Source: Enterobacteriaceae bacterium UBA5654 (lineage in GTDB: Bacteria; Pseudomonadota; Gammaproteobacteria; Enterobacterales; Enterobacteriaceae). From it: a DNA stretch of 64,000 nucleotides. The position numbers were made by a program, and so were the translations under genes. The notes beneath the pieces were generated by a model. That model did no database searches. It was given only the letters and a program-made list of their open reading frames with translations, and was not told the origin of the DNA. The stretch is taken from positions 573,813-637,812 of the forward strand of contig DIJC01000014.1 in assembly GCA_002421005.1 (NCBI GenBank). The letters run 5' to 3'. The first letter of the stretch is position 1. The number at the start of each line of letters is the position of its first letter. Below are positions 26,843 through 35,921 of this stretch, in pieces.

Positions 26843-29800
26843 TTACGGCGTGACGATCACAGGTCCAGTCGTCAAACCGGTCGCGCGCCACTGCGGAACA
26901 TACATCGATTCAACCTGCGGAGCAGGCAACTGGTAAGTCCCCGGCGTCACCGCACGCGCCAGATAAACCAGCGTCACCGGCTGCCCTTCGTTAACCGCCA
27001 CGGCGGCGACGAAACGGTCATCGCGGAATTCGATATGCTGAATATCCGCCTGCTGCATTTGCGTAATCAGCGCCTGCACTTCGGTGGCGTTATCTTCAAG
27101 GCTGGCGCTGCTGTTACCCAGATTCTGGTTTTCCAGCTCCAGTCCGGCAGGCAGCAGATCCACGACCAGCGCATCCGGTACATTCTGGCTGGCGGAGACT
27201 TCGAGCTGTACCAGCACCAGATCGCCACTACGCAGAGAAGAAAGGGACTTCGTCCGGCCCTGGGTATCGTAGATATGACGTTCAATTTTCAGCACGTTGC
27301 TGGAAGGATTAGGTGCATATTCCGGGTAGCCAGTGCTGTCCAGACGCAGCCACAACGGCTGGCTGCCGGTGTTGGTGACCTGCAGCATGGAAAGCCGATC
27401 GCCAGCGACGTTACGCACCTGCGCTTTGTCCGCGCTAAGCGGCTGCGCGTCCAGCGAAGTCTGCGCCTGCCAGTTACCCGGCAGATCCTGCAACCCTCTG
27501 GCGGCGAGGAATAGCGCGTTGGTTTCCTGGGTAGAGAGCCAGCGTTGACCAAACGCCTCTTCCGACAGCGTAATCAGCAGCTGATTTTGCGCGTCCGGCA
27601 GCAGGTTGTTCTCTTTGAGCAGCGTCAGCATCATCGCGTCATCGCGCAGTACGCTGCCGTAATCGCCAACCCAGTTGTGATTATTGGCTCGCGGCGTTTT
27701 CAGCGCCAGATGGAGCGCCTCCTCGCTACGCGGCGCATCGCCCATCGCTTTGAGAGCAAGGCTCAGTTGCAGCAGCGGCAAACCGGACGTCGCCTGCTGA
27801 TGACGTTCCCAAATCTCACGCAGCGCGCCCAGCGGCGCTTTTTGCTGACGCGCCAGCACCAGCGCAGCATACGCCTGCGCGGCGAAGCGGCTCGCTTCGG
27901 TGTTATCGGTGTAGCGAATGGTCATCAGGCCCGGCTCCTGCAAATAGCGCAACAGGCGGTTGTTGCCTTTGGTCATCGCGTCAGCCGGTACGCTGTAGCC
28001 CTGCTCGCTGGCGCGAACGAGGAAATCCATCACGTAAGCGGTAAGCCAGTATTCTTCCTGTCCGTCCCGATCCCACAGCGCAAAGCCGCCGTCCATACGC
28101 TGCATTTGCAGCAGGCGGGAAATGCCAAGGTCGATAGCCGCGCGACGGTTTTCGTCGCTGTCGCCCTTAATGCCTAATGCTTTAAGCTGCGCGGCGCTGG
28201 TATACAGCGACGGGAACAGCCCGCTGGTTGTCTGCTCAAGGCAGCCATACGGATACGCCTTCAGCTCGCGAATATAGCGCGCCAGATTTAACGGCGGCTT
28301 GCCGCTTAGCGTCAACTGGCCTTCCAGCGTGACCGGCGAGAAGTTCTGCACCACGTTCTGCGGCATCTGCCAGCTTTCGCCCGGCTGGAGTACCGAACCC
28401 AGGTTCACCGTCTGCGCCGGGAAAGCCGGACGCACACCGAGCTTCCACTGTTTTTGCAGCGCGGGCAGATTTTCACCCGGCAGGTTGACGCCGCTCACCG
28501 TGGCATCCACCTGGCCATCGCCAAATCCTTCTCCGGCGCTCACCGGCACAAACAACGTGCTGCGCTCGCCGGGCGCGAGCGTCAGCGGATTCGGCTGCGC
28601 GCCTTGCAGCGACAGCAGGCCGCTGGTTTTGAGTTCGACGTTCAGGGTCTGCGGTTTGTCGGTCAGGTTAGTGATATCAAGCGTCAGGCGCGAGGTGTCA
28701 CCGCTGGCGATAAAGCGCGGCATATTCAGCTCGGCAATCACCGGCGCGGCGACGATCACTTTGTCCTCGCTGCTGCCGAAATCTTCCGCCGTCCACGCCT
28801 GCGCCATGACCCGCAGTTCGCCGTTGAAGTCGCCAATCGGCAGCGTCACCGTACCTTCACCTTTATCATCCAGCACCACCGGCTGCGCCTGCTGGGCAAT
28901 GATAGTGACGTGGTTGACCGGCGGTTTGCCGCCGCGATTAAGCTCGTCGCCGTCACCACCAAAACGCAGGCTGGCAAGACGTCCCTGCCCTTCAATCACC
29001 TGGCCGTAGATATCATAGATATCCGCGCCGTAGCGTTTCTGACCGAAGAACGCTTTCCACGGGTCCGGCGTGGCGTAATCGGTAATATTGAGCACCCCGC
29101 TGTCCACGGCGGAGAGCAATACGTTGACCTGTTTCGGCAGCGCGCCGTCTTTCACGCTGGCTTTGACCTTGACCGTCAGCGGCTGATTCGGACGCATTTT
29201 TTCCGGCCCATCCAGGGTGATATTCAGGCGACGGTTTTCATCGCCCATCGGCAGATGAAGAATACCGACCGCGCGTTTCGGCGTTGCCGAGCGGGATTTA
29301 TCACCGGGGCGCACCACCAGCGTGCTCAGATAGAGATCGTGACGATTCCAGCTTTTATCGATGGGAATCGAAAGATCCATACCGGTGGCCGGCACGTCGA
29401 TTTCCTGCCACCACAGCGGCCCATCGCTGGATTCGACCATCGCGTAGCCTTTCCCGGCGGCGGGTGCGGCGACATGCAGCTTGATAGTTTCGCCCGGTTT
29501 ATAGAAGGATTTATCCAGCTTCAGGGTCACGCGGTCAGGGCGTGCTGCGCCGGTGCCGTCGCTGTTATCCTGCCAGCTGTAACCGGCCCAGAAGCGCACG
29601 CTGCTCACCGTCTCGTTGGGCGCTTTCACTTCCAGGCGATAAGAACCCCACTCAACCGGGAAACTGACCTTGCCGGTGGCATCCGCCGCCAGATCGAGAG
29701 ACTGCTCGCCTTCAACCAGATCTTTTTGATCGAACTGCGATTCCCAGCCTTCGCTTTCCGACCAGTTCCAGAAGTAATCGCGGCGTTCGCGGATCAGACG

Positions 29801-31798
29801 CACCTGCAAGCCGGAAACGGCTTTCTTTTGCCCTTCGGCGTTGGCGTAAACGATATCAAACGCGGCGGTGCTGTTCTCTTCGACCACCGGCTGATTGACG
29901 GTGGCATCGGTGCGGTAATCATAAACGGCTTTACTGGCAAACTGCGGACGAATGCCCGGCAGAGTATCCGCAGGCCAGATCGCCTGTTCCGCACGTCGGG
30001 TCACCGGACGACCACCTGACTCCAGCAGACTGCCCTGCAGCAGGACCTGAAGCGGGGAATGCGCTTCCTGCCACTGGCTTTCTGTGCTCACCTGCCCGCG
30101 CCCTTTTTCATCCAGCTTCATGTTGACTTCATCCAGCGTGCGGGAAAGGTTTTCCTCGCGCACATCGCCGAACTGGAATCCGGGCAGCGCGTCCACCGCT
30201 TCGCGCAGCGGACGCAGGAACAGCTTGCCCTGTAACGTGTTACCGGCAGCCGGTGCGCCGTACAGATAGTAGCCGACGACATTAAAATCAACCGTATCGC
30301 CCGGTGCCAGCGGCGTTTTCTGCGCGGTCAGATTCAGCGCCATCCGTTCCGGCATAAAGTCTTCGACGTTGAAATCCCACAGGCGCGGCTGGTTATCGCC
30401 GGTGTTGGCGCGAACGTGCCACATTCCGGTGGCGGCGCTGCTTTCCAGCGGGAAGTTAAAGCGATACAGACCGTTTTCCGGCTTGCTCACCACCGTGCGG
30501 ATCACCTGACCATCGGGCTTGATGACCTCCAGCTTGACCGGCTGTTCCGCCAGCGCTTTGCCGTCGCTGTCGCGCAGCAGGCCGTTAAGGATCACCGTTT
30601 CGCCGGGGCGATAGAGATCGCGCGGGCCGAACATAAAGAACTGTTTGCTGTAGCCGGGATCGCCCGCCACTTTAAACTCGGCCAGATCGAGGGCCGGAAG
30701 GTTAAGATCCAGTAAGGTGGTCTGGCCTTCTTTGCGAGCCAGCAGCAGCGCGCCCTGCTTTTCGCTTTGCAGCGTCGCGCGACCGTTATTGTCGCTGGTG
30801 GCCTGCGCCAGCGTCTGCCCTTTCTCATTAAGCAGAGTGACGTCCACGCCGGACTGAAGCGCGCCGTTTTCGAGGCTCTGGGTGAAAACTTCCAGCCGGT
30901 TGTGATAACGGTGAGTCGACAGGCCGATGTCGCTTAAGGTGAACAGCGTGGCGGCATTGCTGTACGTGTAATGCCCGGCCTGATTCATCACCGCAATATA
31001 AACCCCGGCCTGCTGGAGTGGTTTAATGTCGCTTAGCGGCAGCAGCAGTTTTTCCTGGGTATTTTTTGCCGGATTGAGATCAAAGCGCCCGGTATACACC
31101 AGATCAGCCATTTTCAGCAGTTCGTCTGATTCCCAGTTGGACAGCGAGCTGCGGTATTCCCACTGGCTGACGAAGGACGCCAGCGATTCCGGCTTGATGC
31201 GGAAAAAGTTAACGTCAATGTTATCGACATTCAGCGCCATCACCGGCAGCCCTTCCACCACTTTACCCGGCAGCAGCGATCCACGGCTGGCAAAGCCGAT
31301 GCTCGGCTGAATATTGCGGGTAGTAATGGCTTTCTCGAAAGATTGCCCGAAGGTGGCTTTGTTGAGGGCGGTCACGCCCGCATCCACGGTCAGCACCAGG
31401 TTACGGTTCGGCTCAAGGTGGCGCAGCCGCAGCTCTTTCAGATTGGGAGCCAGCTCCCACGCGCCGTCAACCTTGCCCTCTTTTTTATCGACCAGATGAA
31501 CGGTACGCGAAAAATCCTGCTCCGGGTCGAGCGGAATGGAGAACGTCAGCACCAGTGTCGCCGCACCGTCGAGCTGAACTTCGGAGGCATCCAGCAGTTT
31601 TAATTCTTTCCCCTGGCTTTGCTCGGCCAGCTTTTTGAGCTGTTCGCCATCGGGCTTAGCCGGGGCCGCTTTTTGCGGCGCGGCAGCAGCCGATGCGGCT
31701 GGCGCGGCGGCCTGGGGTTTATCGTTGTCATCACACCCGGAAAGGGCGAAGGCGGTCATCAACGCAAAGGTTACTGCGGCAAGACGAAACTGTTTCAT
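26843..31798 (-). CDS. yfhM: Bacterial alpha-2-macroglobulin lipoprotein YfhM
   Basis: Large periplasmic protease-trap lipoprotein of 1651 residues (E. coli 1653). The signal peptide ends in a lipobox FALSGC. The next residues are Asp-Asp, and Asp at +2 predicts retention on the inner membrane outer face. An Ala/Pro-rich linker follows, then the macroglobulin-like domains. The thioester motif CLEQ lies near residue 1186 (codons at 28232-28243), so this is the thioester-bearing type. The TED domain and receptor-like C-terminal domains follow. It is immediately upstream of pbpC, and divergent from the PTS permease gene. Confidence 0.97.
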   Translation of the reverse strand: MKQFRLAAVTFALMTAFALSGCDDNDKPQAAAPAASAAAAPQKAAPAKPDGEQLKKLAEQSQGKELKLLDASEVQLDGAATLVLTFSIPLDPEQDFSRTVHLVDKKEGKVDGAWELAPNLKELRLRHLEPNRNLVLTVDAGVTALNKATFGQSFEKAITTRNIQPSIGFASRGSLLPGKVVEGLPVMALNVDNIDVNFFRIKPESLASFVSQWEYRSSLSNWESDELLKMADLVYTGRFDLNPAKNTQEKLLLPLSDIKPLQQAGVYIAVMNQAGHYTYSNAATLFTLSDIGLSTHRYHNRLEVFTQSLENGALQSGVDVTLLNEKGQTLAQATSDNNGRATLQSEKQGALLLARKEGQTTLLDLNLPALDLAEFKVAGDPGYSKQFFMFGPRDLYRPGETVILNGLLRDSDGKALAEQPVKLEVIKPDGQVIRTVVSKPENGLYRFNFPLESSAATGMWHVRANTGDNQPRLWDFNVEDFMPERMALNLTAQKTPLAPGDTVDFNVVGYYLYGAPAAGNTLQGKLFLRPLREAVDALPGFQFGDVREENLSRTLDEVNMKLDEKGRGQVSTESQWQEAHSPLQVLLQGSLLESGGRPVTRRAEQAIWPADTLPGIRPQFASKAVYDYRTDATVNQPVVEENSTAAFDIVYANAEGQKKAVSGLQVRLIRERRDYFWNWSESEGWESQFDQKDLVEGEQSLDLAADATGKVSFPVEWGSYRLEVKAPNETVSSVRFWAGYSWQDNSDGTGAARPDRVTLKLDKSFYKPGETIKLHVAAPAAGKGYAMVESSDGPLWWQEIDVPATGMDLSIPIDKSWNRHDLYLSTLVVRPGDKSRSATPKRAVGILHLPMGDENRRLNITLDGPEKMRPNQPLTVKVKASVKDGALPKQVNVLLSAVDSGVLNITDYATPDPWKAFFGQKRYGADIYDIYGQVIEGQGRLASLRFGGDGDELNRGGKPPVNHVTIIAQQAQPVVLDDKGEGTVTLPIGDFNGELRVMAQAWTAEDFGSSEDKVIVAAPVIAELNMPRFIASGDTSRLTLDITNLTDKPQTLNVELKTSGLLSLQGAQPNPLTLAPGERSTLFVPVSAGEGFGDGQVDATVSGVNLPGENLPALQKQWKLGVRPAFPAQTVNLGSVLQPGESWQMPQNVVQNFSPVTLEGQLTLSGKPPLNLARYIRELKAYPYGCLEQTTSGLFPSLYTSAAQLKALGIKGDSDENRRAAIDLGISRLLQMQRMDGGFALWDRDGQEEYWLTAYVMDFLVRASEQGYSVPADAMTKGNNRLLRYLQEPGLMTIRYTDNTEASRFAAQAYAALVLARQQKAPLGALREIWERHQQATSGLPLLQLSLALKAMGDAPRSEEALHLALKTPRANNHNWVGDYGSVLRDDAMMLTLLKENNLLPDAQNQLLITLSEEAFGQRWLSTQETNALFLAARGLQDLPGNWQAQTSLDAQPLSADKAQVRNVAGDRLSMLQVTNTGSQPLWLRLDSTGYPEYAPNPSSNVLKIERHIYDTQGRTKSLSSLRSGDLVLVQLEVSASQNVPDALVVDLLPAGLELENQNLGNSSASLEDNATEVQALITQMQQADIQHIEFRDDRFVAAVAVNEGQPVTLVYLARAVTPGTYQLPAPQVESMYVPQWRATGLTTGPVIVTP

Positions 31799-31948
31799 CC
31801 GTTAATCCCTGGCCGAAAAGCCAACAAATATGGTTGCTCAATATTATGCGCGAGTTTGGGAAATACTAAAGGCTGAAAGCGTATTTTAACGCAACCGGGT
31901 AAAAATCGGGGCTTCCGGCCGGATGTTACCTCACTCACACTCTGCAAA

Positions 31949-31960
31949 GTAACATGTTAC
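31949..31960. promoter_or_regulatory. Palindrome GTAACATGTTAC, candidate operator
   Basis: A perfect 12-base inverted repeat lies in the 278-bp gap between yfhM and the PTS permease gene, 117 bases before the permease ATG. A further GTTAC half-site lies at 31925-31929. A regulator of the RpiR family is encoded at the far end of the same cluster and could bind here. No binding motif for that regulator is known to me, so this is only positional inference. Confidence 0.35.
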
Positions 31961-32076
31961 ATCGGGCGTCATTTGTTTTTAAAACAATCAGATAGATAGC
32001 TTTCAAACGGTCTTCACTGCTAACGTTAAACTGAAAGACGCCATCTTGTGCGCGGTTCAATAACAGAGGGAAAAGT

Positions 32077-33621
32077 ATGAAACGAGCCGTTAACGCCCTA
32101 CAAAACTTTGGCAAGTCGCTGTATGGCCCGGTACTGATTTTACCGATCGTCGGTTTATTTATCGCGTTTGGTAACGTGCTGGGCAACGGTAATCTTGCCG
32201 AATACCTGCCCTTTCTCGGGCATCCGCTGATCCAGAGTATCGGTCAGCTGATTGCCAAATCTGCGGTTTCCGTGCTGGTCAATCTGGCGCTGGTCTTTGC
32301 CGTGGGCATTCCGATTGGCCTTGCCGCGCGTGATAAAGGCTATGCGGCGCTGATCGGGCTGGTGACGTTCGTGGTGTTCATCAACGCGATGAACGTGACG
32401 CTCCAGTTGCAGGGCGCGCTGGCTCCGGCCGAACACATGCGTGCCGCCGGGCAAAGCATGGTGCTCGGCGTGCAGGTGCTGGAGATGGGCGTTTTTGCCG
32501 GTATCCTGACCGGTGCGCTTTCCGGCTATCTCTACAACCGTTACTCCGGCGTCCAGTTTTCCGGGGCGATGGCGATTTACTCCGGTCACTGCTTTGTCGC
32601 CATTATTATGCTGCCGGTGTCGATTATTCTCGGCGTGGTGATGAGCGAACTGTGGCCGTTTGCCCAGCAGGGCATCAGCGCGCTGGCCTTGCTGATCAAA
32701 GGCTCCGGGGCGTTTGGCGTCGCCGTCTACGGTTTCCTTGAGCGCATTCTGGTGCCGACGGGGCTGCATCATCTGGTCTACACGCCGTTTTTGTACACCG
32801 AACTGGGTGGCACCTCGGACGTATGCGGCCAGGTTTACCAGGGCGCGCGCAATATCTATTTCGCCGAAATGGCCTGCCCGGACGTGAAACAGCTCAGCAG
32901 TACCGTGGTGTGGGACGCGCGCGGTATCAGCAAAATGTTTGGTCTGCCCGCCGCCGCGCTGGCGATGTATATGACCGCTAAACCGGAGCGCAAAGCCGCC
33001 GCGAAAGCGATTTTGATCCCCGCCGCGCTGACGTCAATGCTGGTCGGCGTGACCGAACCCATTGAATTCTCCTTCCTGTTTGTCGCTCCGCTGCTGTTTG
33101 TGGTTCACGCGGTGCTGACCGGCATCGGCATGATGCTGTTTTACCTGCTCGACGTTCACGCCATCGGCGCGAACGGCATCATTGATTTCGTGCTCTACAA
33201 CCTGCCGCTCGGCACGGAGAAGTCCAACTGGCCGATGTACATCGTCGTCGGGCTGATTATGTTCGTCCTCTATTTCGTGGTGTTCCGTTTCCTGATCCGC
33301 CATTTCGATATGAAAACGCCGGGCCGTGAAGAAGAAGATCAGGAAACGCGCCTGTACAGCAAACAGGAGTATCAGGCGAAAGGCCAGAATGACGGGCTTG
33401 GCGAGGCGATTATCGAAGGGCTGGGCGGGCGCGGCAATATCGACGTGGTCGATAACTGCTACACCCGCCTGCGCGTCACGGTGAAAGACGTGACCATTAT
33501 TGACGAGCCGCGCCTGAAGGCGACCGGCGCGAAAGGCATTATCAAACAAGGTAATAACGTTCAGGTAGTCTACGGGCTGCATGTTAAAAAAATGCGAGAG
33601 GCCGTAGAGACGGTGCTCTGA
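32077..33621 (+). CDS. PTS alpha-glucoside/maltose-type permease, EIICB
   Basis: A 514-residue inner-membrane sugar permease of the glucose/maltose (MalX/GlvC/AglA-like) PTS family. About ten membrane segments form the EIIC domain (residues 1 to about 410), with the GxTEPIEFxF substrate signature (GVTEPIEFSF). A charged linker (REEEDQETRLYSKQEY) leads to a C-terminal EIIB domain with the phosphorylated Cys461 in VVDNCYTRLRV. No EIIA domain is fused or encoded nearby, so it would use the glucose EIIA (Crr). A GAGGGAA ribosome site precedes the ATG. It is followed after 13 bp by a 6-phospho-alpha-glucosidase, which points to maltose or a related alpha-glucoside as substrate. Confidence 0.9.
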   Translation: MKRAVNALQNFGKSLYGPVLILPIVGLFIAFGNVLGNGNLAEYLPFLGHPLIQSIGQLIAKSAVSVLVNLALVFAVGIPIGLAARDKGYAALIGLVTFVVFINAMNVTLQLQGALAPAEHMRAAGQSMVLGVQVLEMGVFAGILTGALSGYLYNRYSGVQFSGAMAIYSGHCFVAIIMLPVSIILGVVMSELWPFAQQGISALALLIKGSGAFGVAVYGFLERILVPTGLHHLVYTPFLYTELGGTSDVCGQVYQGARNIYFAEMACPDVKQLSSTVVWDARGISKMFGLPAAALAMYMTAKPERKAAAKAILIPAALTSMLVGVTEPIEFSFLFVAPLLFVVHAVLTGIGMMLFYLLDVHAIGANGIIDFVLYNLPLGTEKSNWPMYIVVGLIMFVLYFVVFRFLIRHFDMKTPGREEEDQETRLYSKQEYQAKGQNDGLGEAIIEGLGGRGNIDVVDNCYTRLRVTVKDVTIIDEPRLKATGAKGIIKQGNNVQVVYGLHVKKMREAVETVL

Positions 33622-33634
33622 AGGAGGCATAAAG

Positions 33635-34999
33635 ATGTTGAAATCCCCATTTATTTTATCCATTGCGGGCGGCGGCAGTACCTACACTCCCGGCATCGTG
33701 AAAAGCCTGATGCTGCGACTGGAAGATTTTCCGCTGGCTGAAATTCGCCTCTACGACATTGACGAAGCCCGGCAGAACACCATTGCGCCGGTCGTGGAAA
33801 AAGTGATTCGCGATCACAGTCAGCAGATTAAATTCACCGTCACCAGCGATCCGCAAACGGCATTCAGCGGCGCGCACTTTGTTTTCGCCCAGATGCGCGT
33901 CGGCCAGTACAAAATGCGCGAGCAGGATGAAAAAATTCCGCTGCGCCATGGCGTCGTGGGTCAGGAAACCTGCGGTCCCGGTGGGCTGGCTTACGGGCTG
34001 CGCACCATTCTGCCAATGGTCGAACTGATCGATATGGCAGAGCGCTACGCCGATAAAAAAGCGTGGATTGTGAACTACTCCAACCCGGCGGCTATCGTTG
34101 CCGAAGGCGTGCGCCGCCTGCGTCCGCACGCGCGGGTGCTGAATATTTGCGATATGCCGGTGGCGGCGATGCGCAATATGGGCGCGATCCTCGGCGTCGA
34201 TCGGCATAAACTGGAGGTGGATTATTTTGGCCTCAACCACTTCGGCTGGTTCACCCGCGTACTGGTCGATGGCGAAGATCGCCTGCCGGAACTGCGTCGT
34301 CACATCGCGCAGTTCGGCCTGTTAACCGAAGATGCCGCCCAGACCGACCCGCAGCACGCCGATCCCTCGTGGGTAAAAACCTGGCGCAATATCAAGCCGA
34401 TTATGGATCACTTCCCGGACTATTTGCCGAATCCGTATCTGCAATATTATTTAATGCCCAACGATATCGTCGAGCATCAGGATCCGAACTATACCCGCGC
34501 CAATGAAGTGATGAACGGGCGCGAGAAAAAGCTCTTTGCCGCCGCTGAAGAATACAAGCGCAGCGGGATCCTGCCGGATGCCTTCCACGTCGGCGTTCAC
34601 GGGGCGTTTATCGTTGACGTCGCCTGCTCGCTGGCATTCGACCTGCGCCAGCGCCATCTGGTGATCGTCGAGAACAAAGGCGCGATTGCCAACCTGCCTT
34701 ACGATGCCATGGTCGAAGTGCCTGCCTATATCACCAGCGAAGGACCAGAGCCTGTGCGGATGGGCGCGGTGCCGCTGTTCCACCAGACCCTGCTGATGCA
34801 GCAACTGGCTTCGGAGCAACTGCTGGTCGAAGCCACTATTGAAGGCAGCTATGAGAAAGCGCTTCAGGCATTTACCCTCAACCGCACGGTGCCGACCATG
34901 CAACATGCGAAAGCGATCCTTGACGATATGATCGAAGCCAACCGCGAATACTGGCCGCAGCTACAGCAAGCCTGGAAAAATGGGGAGGCGGTCAAATAA
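33635..34999 (+). CDS. 6-phospho-alpha-glucosidase, glycoside hydrolase family 4
   Basis: Cytosolic NAD- and Mn-dependent enzyme that splits phosphorylated alpha-glucosides delivered by the PTS. The product has 454 residues. The N-terminal NAD-binding loop is SIAGGGSTYTPGIV. Metal ligands are Cys172 in ICDMP and His202 in LNHFGW. The CDMP form is the signature of alpha-type GH4 enzymes (beta-type enzymes have CN-x-P). The segment REQDEKIPLRHGVVGQET is typical of the GlvA/AglB/MalH group. A strong AAGGAGG ribosome site precedes the ATG. It is paired with the EIICB gene upstream. sseA follows after 76 bp in the same direction. Confidence 0.93.
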   Translation: MLKSPFILSIAGGGSTYTPGIVKSLMLRLEDFPLAEIRLYDIDEARQNTIAPVVEKVIRDHSQQIKFTVTSDPQTAFSGAHFVFAQMRVGQYKMREQDEKIPLRHGVVGQETCGPGGLAYGLRTILPMVELIDMAERYADKKAWIVNYSNPAAIVAEGVRRLRPHARVLNICDMPVAAMRNMGAILGVDRHKLEVDYFGLNHFGWFTRVLVDGEDRLPELRRHIAQFGLLTEDAAQTDPQHADPSWVKTWRNIKPIMDHFPDYLPNPYLQYYLMPNDIVEHQDPNYTRANEVMNGREKKLFAAAEEYKRSGILPDAFHVGVHGAFIVDVACSLAFDLRQRHLVIVENKGAIANLPYDAMVEVPAYITSEGPEPVRMGAVPLFHQTLLMQQLASEQLLVEATIEGSYEKALQAFTLNRTVPTMQHAKAILDDMIEANREYWPQLQQAWKNGEAVK

Positions 35000-35075
35000 T
35001 TTCGCCGTGGACTTGCTTGTCGATGCGGGAAAAAACACCGACAATTCAGGGATGATGAAAAAAACGGAGGCAAGC

Positions 35076-35921
35076 ATGTCCACTTCATTTTTTGTGGCAG
35101 CCGACTGGCTGACTGAACACGCTGCGGATCCTGAGATCCAGATTATTGATGCGCGCATGGCTCCGCCGGGTGCTGACGACCGCGACATCACAGAAGAGTA
35201 CCGCGCCGGGCACATTCCCGGCGCAATTTTATTTGATATTGAAGCGCTCTCCGATCACACCAGTCCCCTGCCCCACATGATGCCGCGTGCCGAAGCCTTT
35301 GCCGTGGCAATGCGCGAACTGGGTGTCAGTCAGGATAAGCATCTGGTCATTTACGATGACGGCAATCTTTTCTCCGCCCCGCGCGCCTGGTGGATGTTGC
35401 GCACGTTTGGCGCACAGAACGTTTCTATTCTTGCAGGCGGACTCATTGGCTGGCTGCGCGACGGTCTGCCGCTGGAATCGAACGTCGCCGATCTGCCAGA
35501 AGGCGAGTTTGACGCGGAACTGGACAGCAACGTAGTGCAGCGCCTGACCGACGTCATGCTGATCAGCCATGAAAAAACGGCGCAGCTGGTGGATGCCCGC
35601 CCCGCCGCCCGCTTTAACGCCCAGGCCGACGAACCGCGTCCTGGCCTGCGGCGGGGGCATATCCCCGGTGCGCTTAACGTGCCGTGGACCGATCTGGTCG
35701 TCAACGGAGAACTGAAGACGACCGATGAACTCAGCGAAATCTTTGCCCGCCAGGGCGTGGATCTGCGTCAGCCGATTGTCGCCAGCTGCGGCTCCGGCGT
35801 TACCGCCGCCGTCGTGGTGCTGGCGTTAACTACGCTTGGCGTTTCTGACGTGAAGCTCTACGACGGCTCGTGGAGTGAATGGGGCGCGCGCGACGATCTG
35901 CCCGTTGAACCCGCCTCATAA
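35076..35921 (+). CDS. sseA: 3-mercaptopyruvate sulfurtransferase SseA
   Basis: Transfers sulfur from 3-mercaptopyruvate to thiophilic acceptors; two rhodanese domains. The 281 residues equal E. coli SseA when the ATG at 35076 is used. It has an ACGGAGG ribosome site and the STSFFVAADWL N-terminus; the open frame upstream lacks homology. The catalytic Cys238 sits in SCGSGVT, the CGSGVT loop that separates mercaptopyruvate from thiosulfate sulfurtransferases. In E. coli sseA stands alone here. In this window it lies between the PTS/GH4 genes and an RpiR regulator whose start overlaps the sseA stop. Confidence 0.97.
   Translation: MSTSFFVAADWLTEHAADPEIQIIDARMAPPGADDRDITEEYRAGHIPGAILFDIEALSDHTSPLPHMMPRAEAFAVAMRELGVSQDKHLVIYDDGNLFSAPRAWWMLRTFGAQNVSILAGGLIGWLRDGLPLESNVADLPEGEFDAELDSNVVQRLTDVMLISHEKTAQLVDARPAARFNAQADEPRPGLRRGHIPGALNVPWTDLVVNGELKTTDELSEIFARQGVDLRQPIVASCGSGVTAAVVVLALTTLGVSDVKLYDGSWSEWGARDDLPVEPAS

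Noticed and set aside
28454..30019. 521-codon open frame antisense to yfhM
   Set aside because: It lies wholly opposite conserved YfhM sequence and shows no motif; long reverse frames are expected in GC-rich coding DNA.
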